Notes: a model not told the origin generated them from the letters alone. 18,160 nt of DNA from Dictyocoela muelleri (GCA_016256075.1 SDVU01000189.1:1-18160), one strand, 5' to 3'. Counted from the stretch's first letter, positions 8,753 to 16,783 are shown. Translations and numbers: made by a program.

Positions 8753-8870
8753 GATACTTTAGCCGAGTGATTAACAACATTTATATCAATTTAAACTGTC
8801 TGGGTTCGAGTCTCCTTGATTCTAAATATTAGAAAATTATTGCAAAATTAAAAAATAAATATATATATTG
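8753..8870 (+). mobile_element. SINE family 2, copy F (interrupted by the MULE)
   Basis: The head is GATACTTTAGCCGAGTGATT (A-box region TAGCCGAGTG), followed by CAACATTTATATCA and B box TGGGTTCGAGTCTCCTTGAT. Then comes ATTAGAAAATTATTGCAAAA, the same body start as copy G. The body stops at 8870 where the Mutator-like element begins. The AT tail at 10625-10652, beyond that element, may be its continuation. Confidence 0.72.
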
Positions 8871-9241
8871 CACGGCGATTTTTTGCCTATGGCAAAAAAT
8901 TGCCTACAAAAAATAAAATTAAATTATTACCCCCTCTAAATTTTACAAAAAATTAACAACAAAATATGTAATTAAATATCAAAAATATTGACTTTAAAGA
9001 TATTGTTTGATTTTATTATCGTTTAAACTCATATTTTTTAAATAAATAAAAAGATTGAATTTTTATACAAAATATCATTATAGAGTAATATTACACATTT
9101 ATACCATAAAAAAATCTAATTTCAAAAATGTAACTATAAAACTAATAAATTTACAATTCCCGAAATCAATTTATTATAGCTTCCACTTATATAAATTGCC
9201 AATATTTTTAAGATAAACAAACCTTTCTTCATCTTCATATC

Positions 9242-10558
9242 TTAAGCAATTTTTTTCATTTCTTCATATTTTTTCAAAGTAAATTTATTTCTATTTCTTA
9301 ATAACACAGTATTTAATTTTCGTTCATTTTCATATTGAATTGAAATAAGAATCTTTAATGAGTTTTAGAAAGATGGCATCCCGGTGTTTAGTCGAAAGTT
9401 TAGCTGCGAATTAAATGACTCTAAATCATTATTGTTCAATAAGATATTTTCTAAAATTCGATCTTCAGCATTACATCTGTACAAATTCTTAGTGTCTTCA
9501 GATGTTTCTAAATAATTGTTTTTAAAATATGTGCAGAACTGAATAAGTTTATCAATCATAATTTCCCCTATAAAATTCACAAGCTAATTATAGCAATGCA
9601 TTACTCTTTCAATTGGAATAAATACAAGCGAAGCTATCACTCCAATTAATCCTTTATTCTTTTATCGGCCTTAATTGTGAAACCAAGCCTAATGACCGGA
9701 TTTTTCTCAACCGTGATTGTCCTAAATGAAATAAACATATTTTAATTTCTGCTGTGGGAAATATAAGCGAAATTGTATTGATGACAGCCTTTTCGTAATC
9801 TAATTATAATAAATTTAGCATTTGTTTGGCCTAGAATATTTTTAATAACAAAAAATAGTTGCTGGTAGTAAATCTGAGATTTTCCAGACATATAACAATA
9901 GAGTCCAGGCATTATTTTATTATTTAGTCTGTAACATAAGATATAAAGTTAAAAAAAGAACTATATGCCATTTTAAATGTTCCATCTCTATGTATAATTA
10001 TTGAATTTATTAATCCAATTTTATTTTCTTCGGTTCCAAATATCAAAAATCTTTTTTCATCCTTTATACCAATATCATAAAGCAAAAATTTAGAGCCACT
10101 AATTGTTTGTTTAAAAATATCAGGAACGTCATCACTTTGAAAATTATTATTATTATTATTATTATTGTTATTATTATTGTTAAATTTATTTTTATAGGAT
10201 CTTATATTCATATAAATTGACTTTTTATTCATAACAGATAAACACTCATCATCAAACGTTTTCGAAATTATATTATATATTTGTATAGATGAGTATTTCT
10301 TTTAACTATTTATTCTCTGATTTTGTTTATTATTTTGGTTTTATATATTACTGAAAAATAATCAAGACAATTGTTAGAATTCACAAAATCAAAAGAATCT
10401 GAAATTAGATAAAAATGAAGCCTTGCTCTACATTTTCTATCATAACACCAAAAGCTGTAGTAATTTGCACACAAGGTATCTTTTGTAAATATGTGTTCAT
10501 CAAATAAACAACGATTTTTAATGTATTCAAAGAATTTTGCATTTTTATTACTGATCAT
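9242..10558 (-). pseudogene. Decayed MULE transposase with FLYWCH-like zinc finger
   Basis: Reading from 10558 on the minus strand: an N-terminal finger block (FWCYDRKCRARLHFYLI, of FLYWCH/WRKY-like type), a poly-Asn run encoded by (ATT)n, then FGTEENKIGLIN and HRDGTFKMAYSSF (first catalytic D in DGTFK). Next come MPGLYCYMSGKSQIYYQQ, DYEKAVINTISLIFPTAE with KICLFHLGQSRLRKI (second D and the C-x-x-H block), and NNDLESFNSQLNFRLN (catalytic E). It ends with RNRNKFTLKKYEEMKKIA at 9242. The blocks are all in family order but need about four frame changes, plus stops such as the one after GMPSF at 9365. It is a recent but inactive copy. Confidence 0.83.
10144..10181. repeat. (ATT)n microsatellite inside the MULE gene
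   Basis: About twelve ATT/GTT units. On the coding strand they specify a run of about 12 asparagines between the finger domain and the DDE domain. Confidence 0.9.
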
Positions 10559-10652
10559 AGGGGTTAAATTTGTTAAAAAAAATCTGTAGACAAATATTTG
10601 CCATATTAAAATATTTATCTTCCGTATATATATAATAAAAAAAATAATATTA

Positions 10653-10960
10653 GAGACTTTAGTCGAGAGTTTAACAACATTTGTATCAGCTTATACTATA
10701 CTATCTGGGTTCGAGTCTCATTGATGCGAAAAAATTAGAAAATTATTGTAAAATTAAAAAAACATAAAATATAAAAAAATATAAATATACAATATAAATC
10801 TAAAATATAAATATAAAGAAATATAGAATGTCTCGCGTTTGGCATATTTCTTGCGTTTGGCATATATCTCGCGTTTGGCATATGTTTCGCTTTTGGCAAT
10901 GTCTCGTTTTTGGGCATATGCCTCGCGTTTGGCATATGTCTCGCAAAGCGCGCGTGACAC
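10653..10960 (+). mobile_element. SINE family 2, copy G, with expanded 3' repeats
   Basis: The head is GAGACTTTAGTCGAGAGTTT, then CAACATTTGTATCAGCTTAT and B box GGGTTCGAGTCTCATTGATG. The A-rich body (AAATATAAATATAAAG words) leads into an array of 18-bp units, and the copy ends with GCGCGCGTGACAC, half of the hairpin seen at the end of copy E. Compared with copy E, the 3' unit CGTTTGGCATATGTCTCG has multiplied here. Confidence 0.72.
10828..10945. repeat. 18-bp minisatellite at the SINE-2 3' end
   Basis: Six to seven units of TCTCGCGTTTGGCATATG with a few substitutions and one-base length changes. Because 18 is a multiple of three, a reverse-strand frame shows a repeated ARHMPN-like peptide; I take this to be incidental. 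Confidence 0.88.
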
Positions 10961-11229
10961 ACTAGTTCATTGTTAATACAATTCATCCTAATCTCTAGGC
11001 AAATAAACACAAAATTAATTTATTAGATATATTTAAATAATAAATTTACAATTAAAAGATGAAAATTTTATTGCTAACTTAAATTTTACATTTTATATAT
11101 TACAGTATATTTATGATTTATTAAAGATAACATAAATATTTTTTAGATATAACGATCATTAAAAAATAACAAAAATGTTAGTAAATTATATTGGCAAAAT
11201 TTAATTACTTTTTTTAAAAAAAATACTAT
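10961..11229. other. AT-rich spacer with one half of a 20-bp inverted pair
   Basis: Holds CTCTAGGCAAATAAACACAA at 10993-11012, whose exact reverse complement is at 11761-11780. Nothing else is recognised. Confidence 0.55.
10993..11012 (+). repeat. 20-bp inverted repeat, left half
   Basis: CTCTAGGCAAATAAACACAA is the exact reverse complement of 11761-11780. The pair encloses 788 bp that include the full SINE-1 copy C. It could be the ends of a small element, or one of the two could mark a target of the hAT element that starts at 11781. Confidence 0.8.
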
Positions 11230-11690
11230 GGGCCAGATAGCTCAGTGGTTAACACTCTTGAATGTAAAATTTAAGTATCGTGGTTCGAGTCCCGATGACT
11301 TCACTCTTTAATAAATAATGAGAAAATGATATTAAGCGGTCATAACTATATAATTATAGTATAATATACAGTTGTTCCGGTGTGATATAGCTGATTAAGA
11401 CTTGGTATAATATGACAATGAAGCAGAAGGGACTCTCCTGGGTGTGGGGACAGTGCTGGGACGCATCTCAGCAAAAAGTAGTGAAAAAAAAAATTCATGA
11501 AAAGCTACTAATTACATGTATCCTGCTGTGTCATTTATAAAACGAAAATAGCGTATACACCTGAGCTTCTGGGTAGCTTAGGAAGTGACGTATTATAGGA
11601 ACACATAGAACGAAAGGATCCAGATCCAAGTTAGGAAACAGTTCTCCGGGTTGGCCGCTATGGATGTTGTCAGACATGCAATATATATTT
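11230..11690 (+). mobile_element. tRNA-headed SINE, family 1, copy C (full length)
   Basis: The head is GGGCCAGATAGCTCAGTGGT (A box TAGCTCAGTGG, a clean match) with B box GGTTCGAGTCC at about 11282-11292, an exact match to the Pol III consensus. The body then follows the same block order as copy A: GCTGATTAAGACTTGG, GGTGTGGGGA, GCAAAAAGTAGTGAAAA, CTAATTACATGTATCCTGCT, AAAACGAAAATAGCGTATAC, CTGAGCTTCTGGGT, AACAGTTCTCCGG and TGTTGTCAGACATGCAATAT. There is no poly(A) tail; the 3' end is an ATATAT-type run. It is in the opposite orientation to copies A, B and D. Confidence 0.83.
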
Positions 11691-11760
11691 TAAAAATACA
11701 GTCATTACAAAAAATGTTATTTTACAAAAATTATTAATTAATAATCAGTAAATATAGAAT

Positions 11761-11780
11761 TTGTGTTTATTTGCCTAGAG
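11761..11780 (-). repeat. 20-bp inverted repeat, right half
   Basis: TTGTGTTTATTTGCCTAGAG, the exact reverse complement of 10993-11012. The hAT terminus CAGCGTTACCC starts at the next base, so its last eight bases (GCCTAGAG) are also a possible hAT target site. Confidence 0.8.
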
Positions 11781-13260
11781 CAGCGTTACCCAATTTTTTT
11801 TTAGACGCGACACATTTTCTTGCGACAAACTACTTTTTTTAATTAAAATAAGAAAATTATTTAATCAATGTGATATTTGAGCCTGCGAAGAAATACATAA
11901 CTCTTCCAAATAGAAATCAAATATCGATAAAGATACTCTCAGCATCAAGCATTTTTAGATTAACTTTTAGTAACATCTTGATATTTGCCATTGCAGAAAA
12001 TGATACCTCACAAATATAAGTAGAAGAAAATTGAAGCAGGATTACAATGGCTTTTTTTTGGCTATCAGTAGATATGTTTTTATTGTCATAATTCAAAATC
12101 TGTTTAGTTCAACTTGTTGGTACGACAATAAAAAATTCCGATCATATTTTAGGCTGTAAACTTCTCTTCTTCTTTTCATTTATATGTTGAATGTGATTTG
12201 CTGGAAAGAAAGAAAGTTTTGATCCAGTCGTAATTTTTGAATTCGAGATTCGGGAAATAATTACAAAGTCTATTCAAGTGAAATAATATTTATAATAATT
12301 AAACATCTAATTTCACTTTTTTCTTAAATTTCATTGGTTTTAGAAAACATTACATTTTCAAAGTTGGTAATTTTTTCCCTCTAGTAACTTTTTCCTTCAT
12401 TGAAAAATTTTTCTGTTGACATGTAAATATTTTCTTTTTGACCTTACATGCTTGTGTTGATTTTATATAAATGTTCAAATATATCTGCTAGATTCGCTAA
12501 ATTAATACATCAAATTTCTTTTTGAGCAACTCAAAATATGTAAATTTCTTTTATTCTTTAAAAAACAACAACAGCAGCTATCTCAGTTAGTAAACTCAGC
12601 CTAATACGCGCCCTCTTGACAACAAACGAACTTCAGTGTGGAATAGAAGTTTGGAAAACTTTGCTCTCATTTCTTCACATAAATGAGCAAAGATTCTTGA
12701 TTTATGTGGCTTTGAGTTAATAAAATTGATCATCTTAACAACCTCTGTTTAAACAGTCTTAAGCTATTCTCTAATAGATTGAGCTATCAATGCTTCACGG
12801 TGTATAAAGCATTTAGTAAAAATTATATTCATGTTTTTTTTAAAAATGAAGCTTTCAAGTTCTTTATACATCCAAATATCGGCGATGCGCCGTCGGTGCA
12901 AAAACTAACACAATTTGTCTATTTTAGATTTTTATCATCCATAAAAGAACAAAAAACATCAAATATATCTTCACAGCGAGTTATTAAAGAGATATTCTGA
13001 CAGAACAGAAATTTTTCTATTATATTCTCTTAAAAAATGAAACATATATAAACCTACATCGTGCTTGGTCCAGAAACGTCTGTCGTTCCATCTAATTGAA
13101 GAAAAAAAAATATCTATTTTTCAAATATCCTTTTCATTTGAAATTTTATAAGGTCAGAAATGTTATGAATACGTCTTAATAGTATTATTTGAAAGAGGAA
13201 TTTTTTTAAAATATCCGTGTGCTTATCTCCGAAAAATGTTTATACAATGTCCAAACAAGA
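11781..13260 (-). mobile_element. hAT transposon remnant, ZBED5/FAM200-like
   Basis: The left end CAGCGTTACCCAATTTTTTT followed by GACGCGACAC is a typical hAT terminus. The transposase lies on the minus strand, with its C-terminus next to this end. I cannot find a matching right end before the Merlin 2 cluster at 13383, so the 5' side is lost or too diverged. The upstream octamer GCCTAGAG looks like a hAT target (CTAG core), but its partner is not visible. Confidence 0.75.
11900..13210 (-). pseudogene. Decayed hAT transposase (ZBED5/FAM200 type)
   Basis: Conserved blocks are readable on the minus strand in family order. IPLSNNTIK near 13200 is followed by RRIHNISDLIKFQMKRIFE, then FFLQLDGTTDVSGPSTM near 13110-13050 (usually LQLDESTDVS). 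Then come VVKMINFINSKPHKSRIFAH and LCEEMRAKFSKLLFHTEV near 12740-12620 (usually IKSRPLNSRLF, LCEEMGS and HTEVRWLS), SRGRVLG, LADIFEHLY near 12480, and the dimerisation block LLQFSSTYICEVSFSAMANI near 12025. Many stops and frameshifts separate them. This clade of hAT genes is best known from animals, so a host-to-parasite transfer is possible, but I cannot test it here. Confidence 0.78.
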
Positions 13261-13382
13261 CTAATTGATAGTTTTTTCATCAAGCGTGTTAGATTGCTTG
13301 TTTTTTTGCCAATATCTGTGCGAGTAAATAACTAGCCATTTGAGCTTGTACAGAAATATTGGTAGATTTACATATATAAATT

Positions 13383-13618
13383 CCGAAGGAAAACTAATTA
13401 TATGTGAGTATAACAAAAAAATACAATTATAATCGTTTTTCTTATCCCTAATTAGTTAGTAAACAGTACTTTTTATTTTTTAAAAACATTGTAATTATTA
13501 ATATAATAAAATGTTTTTAAAAAATAAAAAGTACTGTTTACAAACTAATTACGGATAAGAATAAACGATTATAATTGTATTTTTTTGTTATACTCACATA
13601 TAATTGGTTTTCCGTCGT
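13383..13618. repeat. Large palindrome A, left of the intact Merlin gene
   Basis: The sequence reads TATGTGAGTATAACAAAAAA, AACAGTACTTTTTATTTTTT and AAAAACATT up to about 13500, and then the near-exact reverse complement back to TTATACTCACATATAATTGG and TTTTCCGTCG. The arms are about 115 bp and the centre is almost without a loop. The arm is the same sequence as palindrome B and as the inverted ends of Merlin 2. The sequence left of it (13360-13383) still resembles codons near the start of the Merlin 2 gene, so the outer half is probably the end of a second, truncated copy. Confidence 0.9.
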
Positions 13619-14767
13619 GATTTATTTCATAAATACTACTTTTTTTAAAAGTTTAGAAATAAATAATTTTTTAAAAAAAAGATTATAAAAATAAATAAAT
13701 TGCGCAAAAAATCAATTTAATTTCGATATAAAATCAGTAAATTTCATTTCTGGATTATTCCTGAAAAAACAAAACACTTTCAAGTAAGTTTCGATTCTAG
13801 AACGGGCTATTCCATATTCAGCATATTTTTTTCGTTTCATAACACTCCATAATGATTCAATAGTATTTGTATGGATGTTATCATTTAATACAAACTCCTT
13901 TTTGTGATTAACAGTCTTATGGATATATCCCAATTTCCTCAGTCCTTGATAACTTTTAAATCCATCACTATATACCAAACCTCTGATAGCAACATGTTTT
14001 TTTATTATTTTTTCAAGAGTTTCTTTATCTCTCGATTGGACAATTTCAATATGGAATTTACCAGTGTCTCTTTCTATAAGACCAAACACCCATACCATTT
14101 TAGTTAGTCTGCCTCTATTATATTTTCTTTTTGCGATTACAGACTCATCAACTTCAACTATATGATTACCCTGAAAATAAACTTTATCACGATCATAAAG
14201 TCGGCACAGCTCTTTATCAATTATATTCTTCAATTTTATAATAGTTTTCTTATTACCTTTTAAGATTTCATTCAAAATTTTTAACTTAATATTATTGAAA
14301 TATAGATGTAAAAATAATAAAAAGTTTTTATCACTGTAGTTACTATTATAAAGTATTGTACCTTTTCTTAAATATATATTTTCAACGCATACTTTACCAA
14401 TACATCTCACATAGCCGGTTTTTATTGCTCTTGTGACATCATTTATTTTTTTACACACGGCGCATCTTTTATTCTTCTTATAGAAGCCCGTGATCATTAT
14501 GATTTTCCTAGCGTGCTCTTCGTTGTGTATGTATTCGGATAATTCATTATGCTTTAATTTATTAAGATCTTTTGTTATATACATGGGTTTATTAAAATAA
14601 AAAAATATAAATTTACACATTATAAATCCCGACGAAAATGTAATTATATGTGAGTATAACAAAAAAAATACAATTATAATCGTTTTTCTCATCTGTAATT
14701 AGTTAGTAAACAGTACTTTTTATTTTTTCAAAACATTGTAATATATTAATAATTTTCTATTTTCTCG
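13501..14767 (-). mobile_element. Merlin-type DNA transposon 2 (looks intact)
   Basis: Bounded by inverted repeats of 115-150 bp: about 13501-13618 on the left and 14618-14767 on the right. Each repeat is also the inner half of a palindrome, so the order is F R - gene - F R, where R is the reverse complement of F. If the outer halves belong to it, the element would instead be 13383-14917. No clear target duplication is seen. The transposase frame is whole and the two repeats are still very similar, so this is the youngest autonomous element in the window. Confidence 0.75.
13712..14692 (-). CDS. Merlin (IS1595/ISXO2-like) DD36E transposase, apparently intact
   Basis: The product is a 326-aa protein without interruptions. 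It would bind the terminal inverted repeats and cut and paste the element in the nucleus. Visible parts are a zinc ribbon with C77, C80, C97 and C102; a helical linker (about 120-175); and the DDE core with VEVDES (D182), AKRKYNRGR and VWVFGLIER (family signatures, 187-208), YSDGFKSY (D243), KTVNHKKEFV and HTNTIESLW (E279), giving a D-61-D-36-E spacing. The size and all signatures fit Merlin. The first 24 residues (MRKTIIIVFFLLYSH...) are encoded inside the terminal repeat and mimic a signal peptide. Met25 falls exactly at the palindrome edge (14618-14620) and may be the true start. There is no CCC/GGG motif of the host type. Confidence 0.9.
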   Translation of the reverse strand: MRKTIIIVFFLLYSHIITFSSGFIMCKFIFFYFNKPMYITKDLNKLKHNELSEYIHNEEHARKIIMITGFYKKNKRCAVCKKINDVTRAIKTGYVRCIGKVCVENIYLRKGTILYNSNYSDKNFLLFLHLYFNNIKLKILNEILKGNKKTIIKLKNIIDKELCRLYDRDKVYFQGNHIVEVDESVIAKRKYNRGRLTKMVWVFGLIERDTGKFHIEIVQSRDKETLEKIIKKHVAIRGLVYSDGFKSYQGLRKLGYIHKTVNHKKEFVLNDNIHTNTIESLWSVMKRKKYAEYGIARSRIETYLKVFCFFRNNPEMKFTDFISKLN

Positions 14768-14917
14768 AAGGGGAAATATAAAATTATTAATATATTACAA
14801 TGTTTTGAAAAAATAAAAAGTACTGTTTACAAACTAATTACAGATGAGGAGGACGATTATAAATGTATTTTTTTGTTATACTCACATATAATTACATTTT
14901 CGTCGGGATTTATAATG
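14618..14917. repeat. Large palindrome B, over the start of the Merlin gene
   Basis: 300 bp, with the left arm from CATTATAAATCCCGACG to ATTAATAATTTT, a loop of about 23 nt (14757-14779), and the reverse complement back to CGTCGGGATTTATAATG. The arms are about 135-140 bp, nearly perfect. The arm sequence is that of palindrome A. The ATG at 14692 lies in the left arm, so a transcript beginning upstream could fold over the start codon. The foldback element starts 14 bp beyond its right edge. Confidence 0.92.
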
Positions 14918-15031
14918 GTAAAAGTACCCACCCAATTGTATCTGTAATAAATTAAAAAAAATTTAAAAAATAAAGCATTGAAAATAACTTGTGTGAAATT
15001 TAAAAATAATTTTGTCTTGGTAATTACAGGG

Positions 15032-15150
15032 TATTTCATTTTTATATTGACAACATTGCAATTTTATATCGACAACGTTGTATTTTTTATCGAAAACAAT
15101 TCATTTTTATATCGACAACATAGTATTTTTACATTTATTTCGATTTTTAA
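15032..15150 (-). repeat. Foldback left arm, zone 1 (about five 21-23 bp units)
   Basis: Units of CATTTTTATATCGACAACA type. The reverse complement forms the array at 16784-16912. Units differ from each other by several bases, so the array is not freshly homogenised. Confidence 0.8.
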
Positions 15151-15297
15151 AGTCCATCGTTGTATTATTATAGTCCTTTAGTGGCATTATTATAGTCACT
15201 TCGTAGCATTATTAAAGTATTTGCGGAGCATTATTATAATCTATTCGTTTCATTATTATAGTCCTTTCGTTACATTATATAGTCCCTTCGTCGCAAA
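15150..15297 (-). repeat. Foldback left arm, zone 2 (about seven 22-bp units)
   Basis: Units of CGTTGCATTATTATAGTC type, partner of the array at 16630-16783. The reverse complement core GACTATAATAATG is close to the core of the array at 129-258. Confidence 0.85.
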
Positions 15298-15299
15298 GG

Positions 15300-15400
15300 T
15301 TTTCCAAGTATAGATCCGTTTTTTCAAAGTTATCAGCGCATTTCTGTCAAAGTTATAAATATATTTCTTTCAAAGTTATAAACCCTTTTCTTTCTAACCT
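15300..15400 (-). repeat. Foldback left arm, zone 3 (about four 22-23 bp units)
   Basis: Units of TTTCTTTCAAAGTTATAA type, followed by a single-copy block (CCTTATATG, then GATTAATTATTTC) that is mirrored at about 16440-16515. Confidence 0.75.
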
Positions 15401-15489
15401 ATAGCCTTATATGCACATTTTGCCCGAATTATATATGATCCGAGAAAAATCACCACGATTAATTATTTCCGCACACCATTTACACCCAT

Positions 15490-15835
15490 ATTTCCAAAGC
15501 TTATTTTTCAACTCATTTTTTTACCCTTTTTGAACCTTTTTTTTGCTTTATATTTTTTAACCCGTATTTTTAAACCCTATTTTTGAACATTTTTTTACCC
15601 TTTTTAACTATATTTTTTAACCCTTAATTTTTAGCCCTTATTTTAAACATTTATTTTTAGACTCTATTTTTTAGCCCATATTTTTTACCCTGATTTTTTG
15701 ACATTTTTTAACTATTATTTATTATACTTTTTTAATCCTTTATTCTTTTTAACCCTTTTTTAAATTTCATTTTTAAATCCCATTTATTAACGATTATTTT
15801 CACTTTTATTTGTTATACCTTCTTTTTAACACTTG
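15490..15835 (-). repeat. Foldback left arm, zone 4 (T/C-rich short units)
   Basis: Irregular repetition of TTTTTAACCC and ATTTTTGAACATTTT words with a strong strand bias: this strand is almost all T and C, with A between. The opposite bias on the right arm (15855-16440) places the symmetry centre near 15845. Confidence 0.75.
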
Positions 15836-15854
15836 TTAAAAATGTGGCCATAAA

Positions 15855-16440
15855 CAAAGGTTAAAAAAGGGTTTTTAAATAATGATTAAAAAAATGAGGT
15901 TTAAAATTGAGGATTAAATAATAAAGGTACAAAAATAGGGTAAAAAAAACAATTAAAGAATTGCTTAAAAAATAAGGGTCAGCATATTTGGGTTTAAAAA
16001 AATAAGAGCTAAATAATAACGCTTAAGAAAATTGTTAAAAGTAAGGGTTAAAAGGGGTTTAAAACTTGGTTAAAAAATGTTAAAAATGTTAGAAAAATAT
16101 GTGTAGGAAATAAGGATTAAATAATAGGATTTAAAAAAAATGGGGTGAAGTCTGGATTAAAAAATGGGGTAAAAAAATAAGACCGAAAAAGTGTCAAAAA
16201 TAGGATTATAAATTGGGTGTTATAAAGTAAGTGTCAAAAATAATGTTGGAAAAAGGTCAAAAAATAAGGGCTAAATAATAATAAGTAAAAAAATATGAGT
16301 TAAAATTGAGGTTAAAAATAGTGTTCAAAAATATGGGTTAAAAATAAAGGTTAAACAATATAAAACAAAAAAGTCAATGTTCAAAAAAGCTCAAAAAATA
16401 TGGATTAGAAAATAAAGTTGAGAAATAATGGTTATAATTG
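15855..16440 (+). repeat. Foldback right arm, zone 4 (A/G-rich short units)
   Basis: Irregular repetition of GGGTTAAAAAT and TGTTCAAAAAT words. It is longer than its left counterpart by about 240 bp, so the arms have changed length independently. Confidence 0.75.
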
Positions 16441-16514
16441 GGCTGCGAAATAATTAATCGATGAGATTTTTCGCGAATCATCTATAATTCAAAAAAGGTT
16501 CATATAAGGCTATA

Positions 16515-16620
16515 AGTATGAAAGAAATGGGTTTATAACTTTAACGAAATGGATTTATAACTTTGAAAGAAATCGGTCTATAACTTTGAAAGAAATGTGT
16601 CTATAACTTTGAAAAATAGG
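16515..16620 (+). repeat. Foldback right arm, zone 3 (four to five 22-23 bp units)
   Basis: Units of TATAACTTTGAAAGAAATG type, the mirror of 15300-15400. Confidence 0.85.
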
Positions 16621-16629
16621 CGACAAAGA

Positions 16630-16783
16630 GACCATAATCATGCAACGAAAAGACTATAATAATGCAACGAAGATACTATAATAATTTATTGGAAAGACTA
16701 TAATAATGCAACGATCGGACTATAATAATGCAACTAAATGACTATAATAATGCAACGATCGGACTATAATAATTGTAAGAAAT
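16630..16783 (+). repeat. Foldback right arm, zone 2 (seven exact 22-bp steps)
   Basis: Seven units start at 16630, 16652, 16674, 16696, 16718, 16740 and 16762, all on a strict 22-bp step, of the form GACTATAATAATGCAACG plus four variable bases. Units 4 and 6 are identical, with unit 5 differing between them, which suggests a two-unit (44-bp) higher-order duplication. Confidence 0.92.

Larger units (their letters stand above)
8871..10624 (-). mobile_element. Mutator-like element (MULE) with inverted ends
   Basis: The ends resemble each other when read inward. The left has CGGCGATTTTTTG then CTATGGCAAAAAATTGCCTA; the right has CGGAAGATAAATA then ATATGGCAAATATTTGTCTA, giving an imperfect inverted repeat of about 45 bp. 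Flanking TATATATA on both sides could be the target duplication but is low complexity. Inside is a decayed MULE transposase on the minus strand. It splits SINE copy F, so it is younger than that SINE. Confidence 0.72.

Noticed and set aside
8753-8825. Functional tRNA genes at the SINE-2 heads
   Set aside because: Stems are poorly paired, the three copies differ in the region of the anticodon, and all continue into the same A-rich body.
10735-11010. Repeat protein with ARHMPN-like units on the minus strand
   Set aside because: It is the incidental translation of an 18-bp minisatellite. A second overlapping frame is open for the same reason, and there is no start-site motif.
11230-11302. Functional tRNA gene at the tRNA-like sequence
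   Set aside because: The A and B boxes are good, but the acceptor, D and anticodon stems do not pair cleanly, and the same sequence always continues into a shared body of about 390 bp. It is a SINE head.
12779-13000. 73-aa plus-strand open frame
   Set aside because: It lies antisense to readable hAT transposase blocks and has no recognisable protein features.
14620-14692. Secreted or membrane protein because of the hydrophobic N-terminus
   Set aside because: The rest of the protein is a complete DDE transposase, and the hydrophobic stretch is encoded by the terminal inverted repeat.
14857-15039. 60-aa minus-strand open frame, and those at 14978-15181 and 16742-16945
   Set aside because: They run through the palindrome arm and the satellite zones of the foldback element, where open frames follow from the repeat periodicity.
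15490-16440. Telomere repeats (TTTTTAACCC / GGGTTAAAAA words)
   Set aside because: The units are irregular, occur inside an inverted repeat with both orientations back to back, and have unique element DNA on both sides.
16630-16783. CRISPR-like array
   Set aside because: The 22-bp units follow one another directly without spacers, and the array is mirrored on the other arm. It is a eukaryotic tandem repeat.
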